A DNA stretch of 64,000 nucleotides from Dugong dugon (GCA_030035585.1 CM057462.1:98415234-98479233); one strand, 5' to 3'; shown: positions 46,960 through 59,515, numbered from the stretch's first letter. A program made the numbers and translations. The notes: generated by a model not told the origin, from the letters alone.

Positions 46960-48585
46960 ATTTCTTCATGGAAAAATTTCTCAGAGCTGATAAAGTGCTA
47001 GCATGTATTGTGGAAATATAGTCTGCATTGCTTTACAATTTTATTTGATTAAGTTACGATGGAATCAATCTCCCTTCCTCACTTCCTCCCTTCCTCCCTT
47101 TCTCCTTTCTCTCTCTTTCTGTTTTCTTTCCATAATTAACTTGCGGGACTCACATTATACACAACAATCCACAGAAATACTAGACTAGATACTTTCTAAG
47201 ATCTCTTATTACTTTTAACTCCTACATCTCTGCAACATTCCAGGAAATATAAATCTTTGAATTTAGAAATTTGTATACTTCCTCCAGGGCCGTACATTTC
47301 ATGAAGCACAACTTTTACTTTATTTACAGCACAGAGCCATTATGCTCCACATTATTTCCTAATGTAATATCAATTATAATAGCTACTATTTAATGAATCT
47401 GGTATGTGTCACTTAACACATTGATACACATACAATATTCCATTTGATCCTCTCAATAATTCTATGAGGAGGGTATTATTTTTCCTACTTTACTGTTGAG
47501 GTTTAGAGATGTCAAAAAGTATGGCAAAGGTCTCTCAACTAATATATACCAGCTTTTGTTCTTCCAGATGAAATTTGGGGACCATTTGGCCAGATACCAC
47601 TGACTTTTGAGACCTTTATTGGAACTAGGTATACAAGAATATTTAAGTTGGTTTCAAACAGCCACTGTTTAAGCAGTACATAGTTTCTGCCAGGTCGGTA
47701 ATTAGAAGCACTGATATTTATTTTTCAGTAGCTCCATGATGAAGGATCAGCAGCTGGTACTGATTGTCATGACTGGTATTATTTCAACGTCTCACAAATT
47801 TCTCAATAGCTTTTTAGATTTTATTGGCATGAATGGTTGTTTACATACATCATTCTTTCACAAGACACAGATTCCCTGGCATATTTACTTTTTTATTAAT
47901 TTTCTTCAGCATACATAAAATGTCAGTCTGGAATAATTATAGGTAGAGCAAATAACCAGTCACTCAAAGTGACAAAAGACTGATGACTTCTGGGACTGGG
48001 TCACATCATAAGCCTTCTCTGAAGGTGCTTTTCTATTCCCAGGGAACTTGGTTCCAGGCTAAAGCTGCTCCCACTTCCCAGTCTGAGAGGCAGTAATGAC
48101 AGGGTTAACTAGGCTAATTATACGCAAGCGTAATTGTCCATAATTTGAAGAAAGTAAATATATTTTTTAGAGCTTATAGGAAAGAGAGGAAAGGCTTTTG
48201 TTAACTAGTAAAGCTATACAGGGTGAGCTTCCTTTGTCACCTCTTTTTCGGGGAAGCTTCAAACATTTTACACTTAGGGAAGACGAAGGTGTTAGACTGC
48301 TAGAAAAATAATTGCAGCATGATGCTAGGAACTACTGTGAGTAGTGACCAGCTAAGGGGATTGCTAGAGCTCAGGAACTTCAGCAGCACACGTGTGTTTT
48401 GACCAGGTTATAATAGCATCTACATTATAACCTAAGTCGCTCTTAAAGTCCAAGGGACTCTTCATACTCTTGGTTCCTGTGAATGACCTCTAGAATCTAA
48501 TAATACATTCTCCTGTCTTTTTTAAGCTAGTTCAAGTGAATTTATTTTACTTTAAACCAAACGGTTCTATTACAAGACTACCAGT
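46960..48585. other. Unassigned interval with simple repeat and MIR
   Basis: A pyrimidine-rich (TCCC/TTCC) run lies at about 47071-47131, and a minus-strand MIR at about 47385-47545 ('catttgatcctctcaataatt', 'tatgaggagggtatta'). The rest is unassigned. No gene. Confidence 0.5.
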
Positions 48586-48788
48586 ACCAATTGCTGTCCA
48601 GTTGGTCATGACTCATGATGACCCCACGTATGTCAGATTAGAATTGTGCTCCATAAGGTTTTCAATCACTGGTTTTTCAGAAATAGATCACAGGCCTTTC
48701 TTTGAGGCACCTCTAGGTAGACTCAAATAGCCAACCTTTCAGTTAGCTGCCAAGTGCCGTTAATTTTTTGCACCACCCAGGGACTCCA
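48586..48788 (-). repeat. AfroSINE
   Basis: On the + strand: 'ctgtccagttggtcatgactca', 'gtgctccataaggttttcaa', 'aggcctttctttgaggcacctc' and 'ccacccagggactcc' (in pieces), the complement of the long-form AfroSINE with its tRNA-like head at the right. It belongs to the same subfamily as 59290-59492. Confidence 0.88.
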
Positions 48789-49849
48789 ATACAATACTAA
48801 ACAATTTAGATATTGATTTATTTGGGAAAGGATATACTCCCTTTTTTGAGCATGAAATCTCCAGATCTGGGAGAGAAGTGAAATGGTGAAAGGGTACACT
48901 TTACCTAACACTGACAGTTCAGCTTTTCCAAGAAATTCATTTGATTAGCTCTAGGGTTACTTTGCTATAGGCGTGCTCGGAACAACTAGTTTACAAGCCT
49001 TTAAATAGTGCAAGGTTGCATTTCCACAACAGGTCAATTACACAATGAAAAATCACTTCTCAAAATTAATTCAACCTTACTCCACTAGCCCTATGTGCGT
49101 TTCAGCAAAATTTCTAAGATGTATAATCATGTGCCTTGAAAAAAAGAGCTCAGTAATTTATCTTTGGCTGCCAGTCACTATTAATTTATTCAGCTCAGTT
49201 CATTTTAAGTATAATTGTGTCTGGACAGCTGTGTATTTGGTTAAGGAACCAGAAGAGATAGTTAACTTCCTTTGAGTAATTTATATTTTTTGAGTCTGCA
49301 TTTTTATCCTGAAATAAATCAATGAATATTTTAATTGTTACTCTACTCTCTTACTTTCTTTGAATAAATCATATTTTGGAGGTCACAGCTCCTGCATTTC
49401 AGGTGATGCCACCTAGGCAAGTAAAAACCATGACTTGGTTCAGTGATCCACAGAAAACCAATTTCCCTCCAAACTGAGAGGTCTCAAAAGAAAGAAAAAA
49501 AAAAAAAAAAAAGACTGTAGATGAACTGGACTCTTAAAGTTGTTTTCATCTCTAAGAGCTATGATTCTATGACCCTGAAAGATTGATGTATGAAAACAAG
49601 AAAGAAAATCTGCACCTGATTGAAGAAGAAAGCTATCCACTGAAGATGAATGATCCATGAAATATTTTTCCTATTGCTGCCTCTAATATTTTCTGCAGGA
49701 AAAATCTATTTTGAAATGAGAAATAAGAGTTGGTGGCTTTTCACCATGTATACTGATGTACTTCTTTTTTCTCTTGTGGTTCTTTGCAAACGGGTCCAAT
49801 CCAGGTACCTTCTCTAAGAGATAGCTTAGATAACACAAGAAATGATGAT
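48789..49849. other. Unassigned interval
   Basis: AT-rich, with a poly(A)-like run at 49489-49512. No gene or repeat recognised. Confidence 0.5.
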
Positions 49850-49989
49850 GTTCCAGGATGTAATTAGTGGGTAGCAAACAGTGAATATGAGCAAAGTGTA
49901 TATGGATTTTCTTTGCCCTATTCTTGCAACTTTTCTGTAAGTTTGAAATTATTTCCAAACAAATAGTTGGAAAAAAATAAAAAAAAAAG
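49850..49989 (+). repeat. Old L1 (L1M) 3' end
   Basis: 'ctattcttgcaacttttctgt', 'aagtttgaaattatttccaaa' and an A-rich tail to 49989 are the characteristic 3' end of old L1M elements. Confidence 0.55.
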
Positions 49990-50150
49990 AGTTGGGCTTT
50001 GGAGTCTGTATGGTTTCATTTCCAAAAGCTCTGTGACATTAGGCAACTAACTGGCATATTTCTGAGCTAGATAATGGGGATAGGAGTACCTATCACTTGG
50101 CCTCATTATGAGAATAAAAAGAAATAATTTATGCAAAAATACTTGAAGTT
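49990..50150 (+). repeat. MIR SINE fragment
   Basis: 'gggctttggagtctgtatgg', 'gctctgtgacattaggcaacta' and 'gataatggggataggagtacc' (in pieces) follow the MIR core. Confidence 0.65.
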
Positions 50151-50174
50151 ATAACCATTTTTTAAATTAATATC

Positions 50175-50480
50175 AGTTCCTTCATTAATTCATCAGGTAT
50201 TTTTTGAGTACACCTTATATGTCAGGCACTATTGTTAAGAGCTTGGCTGCTAACCAAAAGGTTGGCAGTTGGAATCTACCAGCTGCTCCTTGGCGATCCT
50301 ATGGGGCAGTTCTACTCTGTCCTATTGGGTTGCTATGAGTCGTAATCAACTCGATGGCAATGAGTTTGGTTTTTGGTTTATTTTAGGCTTTAAAGACATA
50401 GCAGTGAGCAAGAGACTAGATCCATTCCTCAGCGAGCTTATTTAGTAGTGAGAGAGAGAAATGTTAAAAATGAATAAAGA
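50175..50480 (-). repeat. L2 3' end split by an AfroSINE
   Basis: 'ttcattaattcatcaggtatt' and 'tatatgtcaggcactattgtt' lie left of the SINE, and 'taggctttaaagacatagcag' and 'tgagcaagagactagatcc' lie right of it. Joined, they follow the antisense L2 3' end. Confidence 0.65.
50233..50385 (+). repeat. AfroSINE (short form) inside L2
   Basis: Head 'gttaagagcttggctgctaac', B-box-like 'ggcagttggaatct', 'gggcagttctactctgtccta' (in pieces) and the 3' end 'atcaactcgatggcaatgag' with a 'tttggttt' tail. This is the short subfamily, without the middle block of about 60 bp. Confidence 0.9.
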
Positions 50481-50964
50481 AATATATTTGGAAGTGATAT
50501 GTATGGGATTATAATATTTGCAAATGATCTTTTCTGGGAAGAAAAGTATTTGTTTGAATAGAGTCTTTTAACTATTTCAATACTGATGGGACTTTTACGA
50601 AAGTCCTGTGCAGTTACCTCACTAGGGAGAATTACCGGGCTTAGACAACAGAATAGAATGATCTTAATAGTCTCACTCATGACCTTCCCCCATTAAGCAA
50701 ACAGACACATGCACAAAGAGACTTAAAGTTGAAGAGCACAATGGAAGTCCAACTACTCAGGGTTTCAAGTATTTTGAAATCTTTGTCAAAACCAACACAC
50801 AGAATAATAGGTAAATTGGATCTGTAAAAAGAAGATTGTTAATTCTTGATTTGGTAATCTTTCTGAGGTAGGTTGAGCAAAGGGAAGTATAACTGGCCAA
50901 TATTTTTGAAATTGAACACTCTATCCACTCCCAAAACACTTTTTGAGAGAGAATTCACATTAAT
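50481..50964. other. Unassigned interval
   Basis: AT-rich. An 80-codon minus-strand frame at 50438-50680 and a 60-codon one at 50757-50939 have no known motif. Nothing supportable. Confidence 0.5.
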
Positions 50965-51180
50965 AATAATGATAATAATAAAGACAATGGCAGTAAAAAT
51001 CACTAACATTTATTGAAAGCGTACTATATATCACACTTTTTATAAGCCCTTCACAAGCATTATATTATTGAATCCTCAAAACACTATCAGTCATGTGCCA
51101 TTATCATCCTTAATTTATAAATGAGAAAACCAAGCCTTATATTCAGTATCTCCCCCAAGGACACATAGTAGAGATGGGTG
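50965..51180 (-). repeat. MIR SINE fragment
   Basis: On the + strand 'taacatttattgaaagcgtac', 'cattatattattgaatcctca', 'aatttataaatgagaaaacc' and 'ccccaaggacacatagtag' (in pieces) are antisense MIR in order. Confidence 0.7.
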
Positions 51181-51287
51181 TTAAATGCTGTTCAGTTGAT
51201 TTTAGAGCTCTAAAACTCTTTGTAAATTCCTTCTGTTCTTACTGGTTTGTTTCACCTTCATTATCCAGTCTAAAAAACTGTAGCTTG

Positions 51288-51436
51288 GTGCAGTCGAATC
51301 AATTCCAATTCATAGCGACCATATAGGACAAAGTAGAATGGCCCCATAGGGTTCCCAAGGAGCAGCTGGTGTATTTGAACTGCCAACCTTTTGATTAGCA
51401 GCCAAGCTCTTAACCACTGTACCACCAGGAATCCAA
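51288..51436 (-). repeat. AfroSINE (short form)
   Basis: Complement of the short-form copy at 50233: 'catagcgaccatataggac', 'gccccatagggttcccaagg', 'tttgaactgccaacctttt' and 'gctcttaaccactgtaccac' (in pieces). The flanks 'atccagtctaaaa' and 'atccaattctagaaaa' may be a decayed target duplication. Confidence 0.87.
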
Positions 51437-51527
51437 TTCTAGAAAATATCATTTATTCAGCATCCTAGGTGTATCAGGAACCTTACTTAATATGTCTCTC
51501 TTAATTGTCTGAAAATTATGATCAGAT

Positions 51528-51960
51528 ATAGATTAGTCAGCTATTGCTAGATAAAAAGTTACCCCAAAATTCAGTGGTAAACAATAAGAGGCATTTATTT
51601 ATTGCTCATGAGTTTGTGGGTCAGGCTAGTATTCAGCTGATCTAGCTCGGGCTCATTTGGGCTTGGCTCCAAGCTATGAGCTGTGTCCAAATTTTCTCTA
51701 CTTGCCATTCATCCTCCTTGAACCATGGTGCTACTTGGGATATGTACTCTCATGACAATGACAGAAGCACAAGAGAACAAAGTTAAACATCCAAATAAGT
51801 GTCAAGGCTTTGTTCTAATCAGGCTCACTAACATTCATTTGGCCAAAGTAAGCCACATGGTTACATCCAGCATCAATGGAGTGGGAAAATATACTTGGCC
51901 TCTAGTGGAAGGAACTGCAGGGTCCCATGACAGAGTATGGATATAAGGCAGGGGAAGATT
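51528..51960 (-). mobile_element. MLT1-type (MaLR) LTR
   Basis: On the + strand it starts 'agtcagctattgctagataa', 'gttaccccaaaattcagtgg', then 'tgagtttgtgggtcaggct', 'ggccaaagtaagccacatgg' and 'tggtacagggtcccatgaca'-like end. This is the antisense of old MLT1 LTRs. It is heavily decayed. Confidence 0.6.
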
Positions 51961-52854
51961 TGATGACAATGATGCAATCTACCACAGATATCTACAGTAT
52001 TACTACAAATGAGGAATTAGACTTAGGCTGCTTAAGAAACCTGATTATGGCTAGCCACCTCTTAACTGAAACAACAAGCTTAGTCTGCCTATTCTCAATG
52101 AAATGGTCTTCCCAGTATTGGAATATGTTAAGAAAGGAGGAAAAAAAATACTTGAGAGAGATTATGGTGTCTGTCTCTAATCTTTCTTTATATCTTTTAC
52201 AATACTTCATCTTGTTCTCTATCCATAGTCCATGGTCAGTAAATGTCTGATGACCATGAAGTAGCCATCAAGGGCTCCAATTAAACCAGAAGCAAACGCA
52301 CAGAAATGATAGTATCTTATGGAACATTTTATAGCCTCCTTTTCTCTATTAATGGTGTTTGTATGAAAGGAATTTCAATGAATAATGCAAAGTAAAGTTG
52401 GCCTTTGAACAAGGAAACACATTTTTTAAGAGATAAAGATGATTAAAATGAATAATGTTAATATTTCACAAGTAGGATTATTATAACGAGCAACTTAAAG
52501 TAAATCTGTTATCCTCCTCAGTTTTTACTGGGGTGAAAAACAGAGAAACTATGGTTATAGACTTGAGCTTCCTAAAGAAGAGTACATCTGGCTTTTGGTT
52601 TCTTGCCTTTCTAGAGACGCAAATCTGGGACTTACATCAAACAGTGTTACCTTGATATACACTCAACTCAGTAGTTTTCATTATAATTGATGCCAAGATA
52701 ACAAATGTTGCAGGGTAGATACAATTCTTCTACAACAAAGAGAGGTCAGTTGGGTCCACTGCATCCCAAACACGTTGAAATTAATGATTCTTTAAAATTA
52801 GCAGAGAAGGCTGGATGGCATATGAAGAATGTGAGTCAACAACCACAATGATAA
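51961..52854. other. Unassigned interval
   Basis: No gene or repeat recognised. A 107-codon frame at 51927-52250 (+) has no recognisable motif. Confidence 0.5.
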
Positions 52855-54230
52855 GAGCTAACATTTATAAAGTTCTTACTGAGAAACACTTATTACTGCT
52901 CTGTTATAATGGCACTATCACATTCAGCCCTAATAAGAACCGTTCATGCCTTCATTCATTCAATAAATACATAGTGCTCATGTTCTTTACCAGACCCTGT
53001 ACTATTTGCCAGCAACACAAATGGTGAACCAAAGTAAACAGGGTCTCTGTCCTTACAGATCTTATAGTCTAATCAAATAATCATAGAAATAATAACATGG
53101 CAGCTGGGTTGAGTGTTATGCAAATGAAGTTAATAGGTAATTTTACCCAGATGAAGAGGTCACAGAATGTTTCCTGACGGAAGTAATTTAAATTGAAGTC
53201 TGAAAGATAAAGGTAATTTAATTATGGGAAAAAACGGTATTTTGTCATGGGGAATGGCAAGTGTGTGCACAGGCTCTGCAAAGAAGAGTTGCTCTGTGTT
53301 TCTGGAGTGCAAACAGTGAGGAAACACACAGAGAAAGATGATGCTAACGAAGAGATGGGAGCCAGACCATGCAAGACCTGGTCAGCAGGATGAGGAGTTT
53401 TGTTTTCATTCTAAGCACAATGGGAAGCCAATGAAGGGAGACAGGAGAGGAAGAGATGGTACAATTAACATTCTCAGATTTTCAACCTGTCTGACTAGCA
53501 GATGGAGATAGGATTGGATAGAAGTTGGGCATGATAAATGCAGATAGACTACTTAGGTAACTATTGCAGTTGTCTAAACAAGAAATAATTATAACTTGGA
53601 CTATTGTGATGTCGATGGAATTAAAGAGAAGTATCATAAACAAAAATTCTATGATCCACTTAAAAAATTAACGTCTTTGAATTAGGATGCTTCTTACAGT
53701 CCTGAGCAGCACTATCTAGCTGCCCTTGCCTGTGGAAGTGCGTGGAAATTTGCAAAATCCAAAAGAAAATAGAGCAGTGTTCTTAGAAAAGGGTACAAGG
53801 CCCAAGCTCTTGATAACAAAGAGGAAAATATGTGAAACAGCCTCCCAGGACTCTTGAGTCAAGCAATGTGCCGTGCTTTAATTGGCAGCGTTTTCCCCCT
53901 TTGGGGTACTTACAATAATGGTGCATATTATAACAGATGGAATTTTAGATTTACTGAAATATGATAAAAGCATATAAGCAGGTTAAAATAACAAAGGTTA
54001 GTGAGGTGTTGGCTCTGGAAAATAAGGGAGAATAATGACTCTAAAGTGTCTGATTTGGGCAAATGAATAGTAATACTGTTCACCAAAACAGGGAAAAATG
54101 TAGGAGGGGTTTAGGGCTAAAAACAGGAGTTACATTTTGGCTATATTGAATTTGAGATATCTTTCAGACACAAAGGAGGATATATGAAAGATAAAAGTGA
54201 ATATAATGATCTAGAACTCAGAAGACAAAT
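52855..54230 (-). mobile_element. L2 LINE remnant including RT C-terminal region
   Basis: On the + strand it begins with the antisense L2 3' end ('ttcattcattcaataaataca', 'tttaccagaccctgtactat'). It then runs through 'agccagaccatgcaagacctg', 'gggaagccaatgaagggaga', 'actattgcagttgtctaaac' and 'tgaatttgagatatctttcag', blocks complementary to the L2/CR1-type RT C-terminal coding region. No frame survives. The first about 80 bp may be a MIR. Confidence 0.6.
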
Positions 54231-54249
54231 TCATGAATCAAGAGGTAAA

Positions 54250-54395
54250 TATCAATATTATCAATTTTACCAATATTGCCAATAATATCAAAGTTATTTT
54301 CATTTAGCTGTTATCTGAGATAAGAGAAATTAAGAAAACTTTCAAAGGCCATGCAATTTATAAGTGGTAGAGACTTAATAGTTCTGACTGCAGTA
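54250..54395 (-). repeat. MIR SINE fragment
   Basis: 'ctgagataagagaaattaag', 'caatttataagtggtagaga' and 'agttctgactgcag' are an antisense MIR end. Confidence 0.5.
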
Positions 54396-55030
54396 CCTAA
54401 GGTACTAAGACACACACACAAATAAAACTTAAACCAACAAATCATCAAAGAGTAAACAACTGAAAACAAATGTATGGAATATATTAGACCTCATTTGACC
54501 TCGTAAGTAATTAAAGAAATGAAAACTAAAATAACAATAGGATACTGTATCATGCCTGTCACATTATTCAAAATAAAACACAACAATAGGAACAAAAGAA
54601 ATAGAAAAACAATAGATGGCTCGGTATCATTAGATTCTTCTGCTGAGTTGTCAAATGGTACAAACCCTTTGGGAAATCGAACAGCAACATATATCCGAGC
54701 AATTTAAAATGTTATGTTGGATCCAGAGATTTCCCATTTGGAATTCAGCCTAAGAAAACAATCTGAAAGACATAAAGAAATTTACACACACAGACACACA
54801 TACATACATAAATCACAGCTTTATTTAAAACACTAAAAAATTCACAACCATCTACATGACCAAAGAGAGTTGATTAAATTACTGTACATGGATAAAATGA
54901 CATTATACAGTTGTTAAAATTGTATCTTTGAAATGTTTTTCATGAGTAAATAAGTGGAAAAATTAGAACAGAAACGAGTGTTTGTAGTATAACAATAAAT
55001 ATGGCTTTAAAACAACATAAAACAAAGAAA
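54396..55030 (+). mobile_element. Old L1 (L1M-type) ORF2 3' end
   Basis: 'ttaaagaaatgaaaactaaa', 'gtcaaatggtacaaaccctt', 'ggatccagagatttcccattt', 'cacaaccatctacatgacca', 'acagttgttaaaattgtatc' and 'gagtaaataagtggaaaaat' match the end of old L1 ORF2 and the start of its 3' UTR, in order. Confidence 0.65.
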
Positions 55031-55957
55031 ATTCCTTAAATTATCATCAGAAATTTTAAGTATTGAGTACATATTAATTTTTATGATGTAAAATAAAAGT
55101 TATTAAAGTTTAAAAACAATAAAAATAAAAGTGTTAAAGAAAGGCGCACAGGGGTTAAATATATATAAACAATTTTCAATGTAAGTGGCCAGTTGGTTTT
55201 GTGTCATTTCCTAGCCTTGGGTTCCATTCTTCCTGTGATTTTTTTTTTTTTTTCTTTTTTGATGGGAACATGGACAATGGGAAGAGGGTAATTGCTTTGT
55301 TTTACTAAAGAATTTTCATAAAGGCAGCTCTTGGCATATGTTCAGGAACCTGGGTCCAATTTCTAATTCAGACATTCTCAACTAACTCTCACGTCAAGAG
55401 CCAATTGAGATGATACCAGTCAATACCCCGCATGAATGTTATCATCCTAGCAAGCTTCAGCCTGTCTGAACAGATGGGGTTGAATCTCTCGGTTCATTAT
55501 TTACCTTCCAAGCCCTTCCTCTTCTCTAGCAAAGTACTTGGATACCATTACAGTAAAGCTAAATGACCTGCATTTCTGTTCACAGATTGTGTATTGTCCT
55601 TTTCTTTCTTCTGCCATCATTCTTTTAGCCATTTACCATCTTTACAGAACTGATTCAAGAAGATTTGTGTGACTAATCTGTATCTCTAAATAATATGTTG
55701 TTGTATAATCCTTGGCAATTCTGAATTTTTTCTGGAATGCATGAGGAAAATGAGTGATGTTAGTGAATCCTGTACCTCCAATCTTACCTGTCCGAAATAA
55801 ACCAGAATATGAATTTCTGTGTTTCTGTGATTACTGCTATTTGAAGCAGGGAAGGATATTTGAATTAAACTATCAAACATCTTATGACTTCATCTACCTG
55901 GGCAGATAGTATGTTAGGAAGTTGAGAATTCCACACCAGATAATCTGCCTTAATTAT
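55031..55957. other. Unassigned interval
   Basis: T-run at 55240-55260. No gene or repeat recognised. Confidence 0.5.
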
Positions 55958-56467
55958 TGTTATGGATTGAATTGTGTCCCTGAAAAATGTGTGTCAACTT
56001 GGCTAGGCCATAATTCCCAGTATTGTGTGACTGTCCACCATTTTGTAATATGATATGATTATCCCAGGTGTTGTAAATCCTAACCTCTATGGTATTAATA
56101 AGGTGGGATTAAAGGCAGTTATGTTAATGAGGAAGGAATCAATCCATAGGATTTTATATGTCTTTTGAGATATAAAAGAGAGAATCAAGCAGAGAGGAGC
56201 TGGACCTCCTACTACCAAGAAAGCAGAGCCAGGAGCAGAGTGAGTCCTTTGGACCTGGGGTCTCTGTGCTGAAAAGCTCCTAGACCAGAAGAAGATTGAT
56301 GACAAGGACCTTCGCCCAGAGCTGACAGAGAAAGAAAGCCCTCCCCTGGAGCTGGCACCTTGAATTCAGGCTTCTAGCCTCCTAGACTGTGAAAGAATAA
56401 ATCTCTCTTTGTTAAAGCCATCCACTTGTGGTATTTCTATTACAGCAGCACTAGATAACTTATAACA
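55958..56467 (+). mobile_element. MaLR-like solo LTR (copy 1 of an inverted pair)
   Basis: Ends TGTTATGG...ATAACA. Inside are 'tgtcaacttggctaggccat', 'tttgagatataaaagagaga', which contains a TATA-like 'tataaaag' at 56171-56178 fitting an LTR promoter, and the polyadenylation signal 'aataaa' at 56397-56402 followed by 'gccatccacttgtggtattt'. That polyadenylation context is typical of MaLR LTRs. No primer site or internal sequence follows, so it is solo. Confidence 0.8.
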
Positions 56468-56531
56468 CACCCTAACTAATCCTGTCTCATTAACACAACA
56501 AAGACAACCCATTCCCAAATGTGATTATAAC

Positions 56532-57122
56532 TGTCTCAGTCATCTAGTGCTGCTCTAACAGGAATACCACAAGTGGATGGATTTAGCAAAGAAAAGTTTA
56601 TTCTCTCACAGTCCAGTAGGCTACAAGTCCAAATTCAGGGCATCAGCTCCAGGGGAATGCTTTCTTCATCGGCTCTGGAGGAAAGTCCATGTCATCAGTC
56701 TTCCTATGGCCTGGGAGCTTCTCTGCACAGGAACCTCAGGTCCAAAGGACGCGCTCTGCTCCCAGCACTGCTTTCTTGGTGGTATGAGGTTCCCACGTGT
56801 CTCTGCTCGCTTCTCTCTTTTATATCTCAAAAGAGATTGCATTAAGATACTAATCTTGTCAACCTCATCAGTATAACCTCATGACAGTGATAAAATTTAC
56901 AACACATGAGAAGATCACATATAATCTCATCATAGTGGTAGAGTTTACAACACATAAGGAAATCACATCAGATAACACAATCATACAATACTGGGAATCA
57001 TGAGCTAGCCAAGTTGCTACACACATTTTTTGGGGGACACAATTCAATCCATGACAATAATCATAGGCATAGAGGTTAGGATTTACAACACATTTTTGGG
57101 GGACACAATTCAATCCATAACA
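56532..57122 (-). mobile_element. MaLR-like LTR (copy 2, inverted, with internal duplications)
   Basis: Complement of the LTR at 55958, with ends TGTTATGG...CTGAGACA on the minus strand. It carries an internal direct duplication of about 55 bp (56877-56931 and 56932-56986; both contain 'tttacaacacat'). A second copy of the LTR start lies at its left border: 'gggggacacaattcaatcca' occurs at both 57034 and 57099. The outer 66 bp look like an internally deleted LTR start joined to the full one. Confidence 0.78.
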
Positions 57123-57559
57123 GAATCCTCTATACTAGAACTTGCAAACTGGTGACCCATTAGTTAAATACATTGCAGGTGGCTTTTGCCTATTGAAAGG
57201 TTCATCTATACTGTTAGTTTTTGTTATTGTTGTTGTTGCTGTTTTTGTTTTTTAATTGGTTACCACAATGAAAACTTGGGAGATTCCAAAAAAAATGAAA
57301 CTATTCTATCATGGAAACAATCAACCACTGGTGAGCCACGTTAACAACCTAGTATTTATTCTACTATAAAGTTTTCAAGTTCGTATACCATTTATAATAT
57401 ACTTAAAATTGTTTTGCACAGTACCAGCTTTTACATTTTAGAAAACCCTTTCTACTGATTTTCCATTTCATTAATATCAATTTTTCTCCTAAATTGTTTT
57501 TGTTTATTGTGTATGTATAATTCATTAACAAAAATACCAAATTTCTTAATTTTTCATCT
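57123..57559. other. Unassigned AT-rich interval
   Basis: Contains a short (TTG)n-like run at 57224-57250. No gene. Confidence 0.5.
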
Positions 57560-57687
57560 TTTTAAAAAATCAAAGCATTGCTTTTGCTGCATCTTATATA
57601 TGTTTCCCTGAGATGTTCTATGTTCCTTTACTTTCTAGGTAATTTTTAATATCACTTTTGATTTTTCTTTTTTGTCTAATTATCTAT

Positions 57688-57893
57688 TGTTGTTAATTGC
57701 TGTCAAAGTTGATTTCAACTCATGGTGACCACAAGTGTGCAGAGTAGAACTGTTCCATAGGGTTTTCAAGGCTGGGACCTTTCAGAAGCAGATTGCCAGA
57801 CCTGTCTTCTGAGGCACCTCTGGATGTGTTCAAACCACCAACATTTTGGCTAGTATATGAGATCTTAACTATTTATACCACCCATGGGCTCAA
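57688..57893 (-). repeat. AfroSINE (long form)
   Basis: On the + strand: 'gatttcaactcatggtgacc', 'gtgtgcagagtagaactgtt', 'cagaagcagattgccagacc' and 'tctgaggcacctctggatg'. It is inserted in the old L1. Confidence 0.88.
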
Positions 57894-59289
57894 ATAATTA
57901 CTGTCTTTAAAATACTTAAGATTTTTTTTAACGTTCTTAACATTATTTCTAATTTGAATAGCTCCTAATCAGAGGATAGGCCCTGAAATTTTTTTTTAAT
58001 TTTAAACAATTTTATGACATTTTATGAACACATACATTAAACAAAAATCTGGATTTTTTTTATTTGAACATTGCAAGATTTTATAAATGTTTATTACATC
58101 AAGTGTGTTGATTGCAGCATTAAAATCTCTTCTTCTACTTAATTTTTTGCCTACTAAATTTTTTCAATGTTTTTAAGTCTTCTATTATAAATTTGCAATT
58201 GTCTTTTTTGTTTTCTTCTTATATTTTATAGTTTTATTTTGTGTACTTAGGCACTGCATTGTTTGTAGCAATACATTTACGATTATTATGTAATCATATA
58301 AAAATTTGCTTTTTATCTTTACAAAGTTTCCTATTCTAGATTTTGTGTGTGTGTTTTTAACCTTAAATCTGGGGTTTATTTGTTTGACTTAATTTGAAAA
58401 TCTCTGTCTTTAATGGAAGAATTGAGTAACTTCACTTTTAAAGTAAAGGCCACTATGCCTAAATTTTATTTCTTCCACTTTACTTTGTCTTTATTATTGA
58501 TTTTACACTATAATATTTTACCTCTTCCTTATTTGTTGATTTACCCCAACAATTATTTTTTTCCTTAACTAATTTATAAGTTGTGCTTTGTATTTTCATT
58601 CTTTGACCAGATGCATACCTATATAATATAAATTGAAAAAAGATACCAATTATTTCCTCACAAAAATTCTCTATTGCACTGTTTCTTTCCTATGCACTGT
58701 AATAAGCTGAGACCTTGAGAATACTCCTACTGCCCTTTTCCCTTACGTTGTCTCTCCCTCCAGATGAGCTGATTAAAGTGCTTTTAATATCCCCTATTTT
58801 TCCTATCTTCACCCCAACACTTGCTGAGATAATTTATTACTTTTATTTCTGTATTGTTATTAAAGTTTTTCTTCAAATGTTTCTTACATTTCAAGAATCT
58901 TTATTTAACATTACATGGCTATATTCAAAAGATCTGTCAATATTCATTTAAATTTAAACTTTAGTTTTATTGCTCACCATTTGTTTTCTCTTTTATTCAT
59001 TTTTTTCTATCCTGAGTTCTTAGCTTTTTCTGCTGATTCATTGATTTGTTCATTTATTTTAGTTCAAGTCATTAAGTGTTTTCTTCAAGTCTGGCATAGG
59101 GGTAGAGAGACTCTTCATCCCCATTTTCCTAGGAAGTCTTAGTCTACGCTTGTTGTTTAATAATAATTATTAATACTGCCACCTTTAACTCTCAGTTGGG
59201 ATGGTAAATTATATATTACTCTATGTAAGGGAATACAGGTTCTGGATTCTCAAATCTATATGTATATATATGTACATATACACACATAT

Positions 59290-59492
59290 TGTTGTAGTTG
59301 TTAGTTGCTGTTGAATTGATTCCAACTTATGGCGACCCCACGTGTGCAGAGCAGAATTGTTTCATAGGGTTTTCACAGCTGGGAACAGATCACCAGGCCT
59401 GTCTTCCAAGGCACCTCTGGGTAGATTCAAACTGCCAATTTTTCAGCTGGTAGTCCAGCACTTATCCATTTACCTCACCCAGAGACTCTAGT
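59290..59492 (-). repeat. AfroSINE (long form)
   Basis: 'ttgttagttgctgttgaatt', 'tatggcgaccccacgtgtgc', 'atcaccaggcctgtcttcca' and 'acctcacccagagactct'. It starts right after a (TA/CA)n simple repeat on the left, where its tail lies. Confidence 0.9.
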
Positions 59493-59515
59493 TTACACTT
59501 AGGGAAATATTAATA

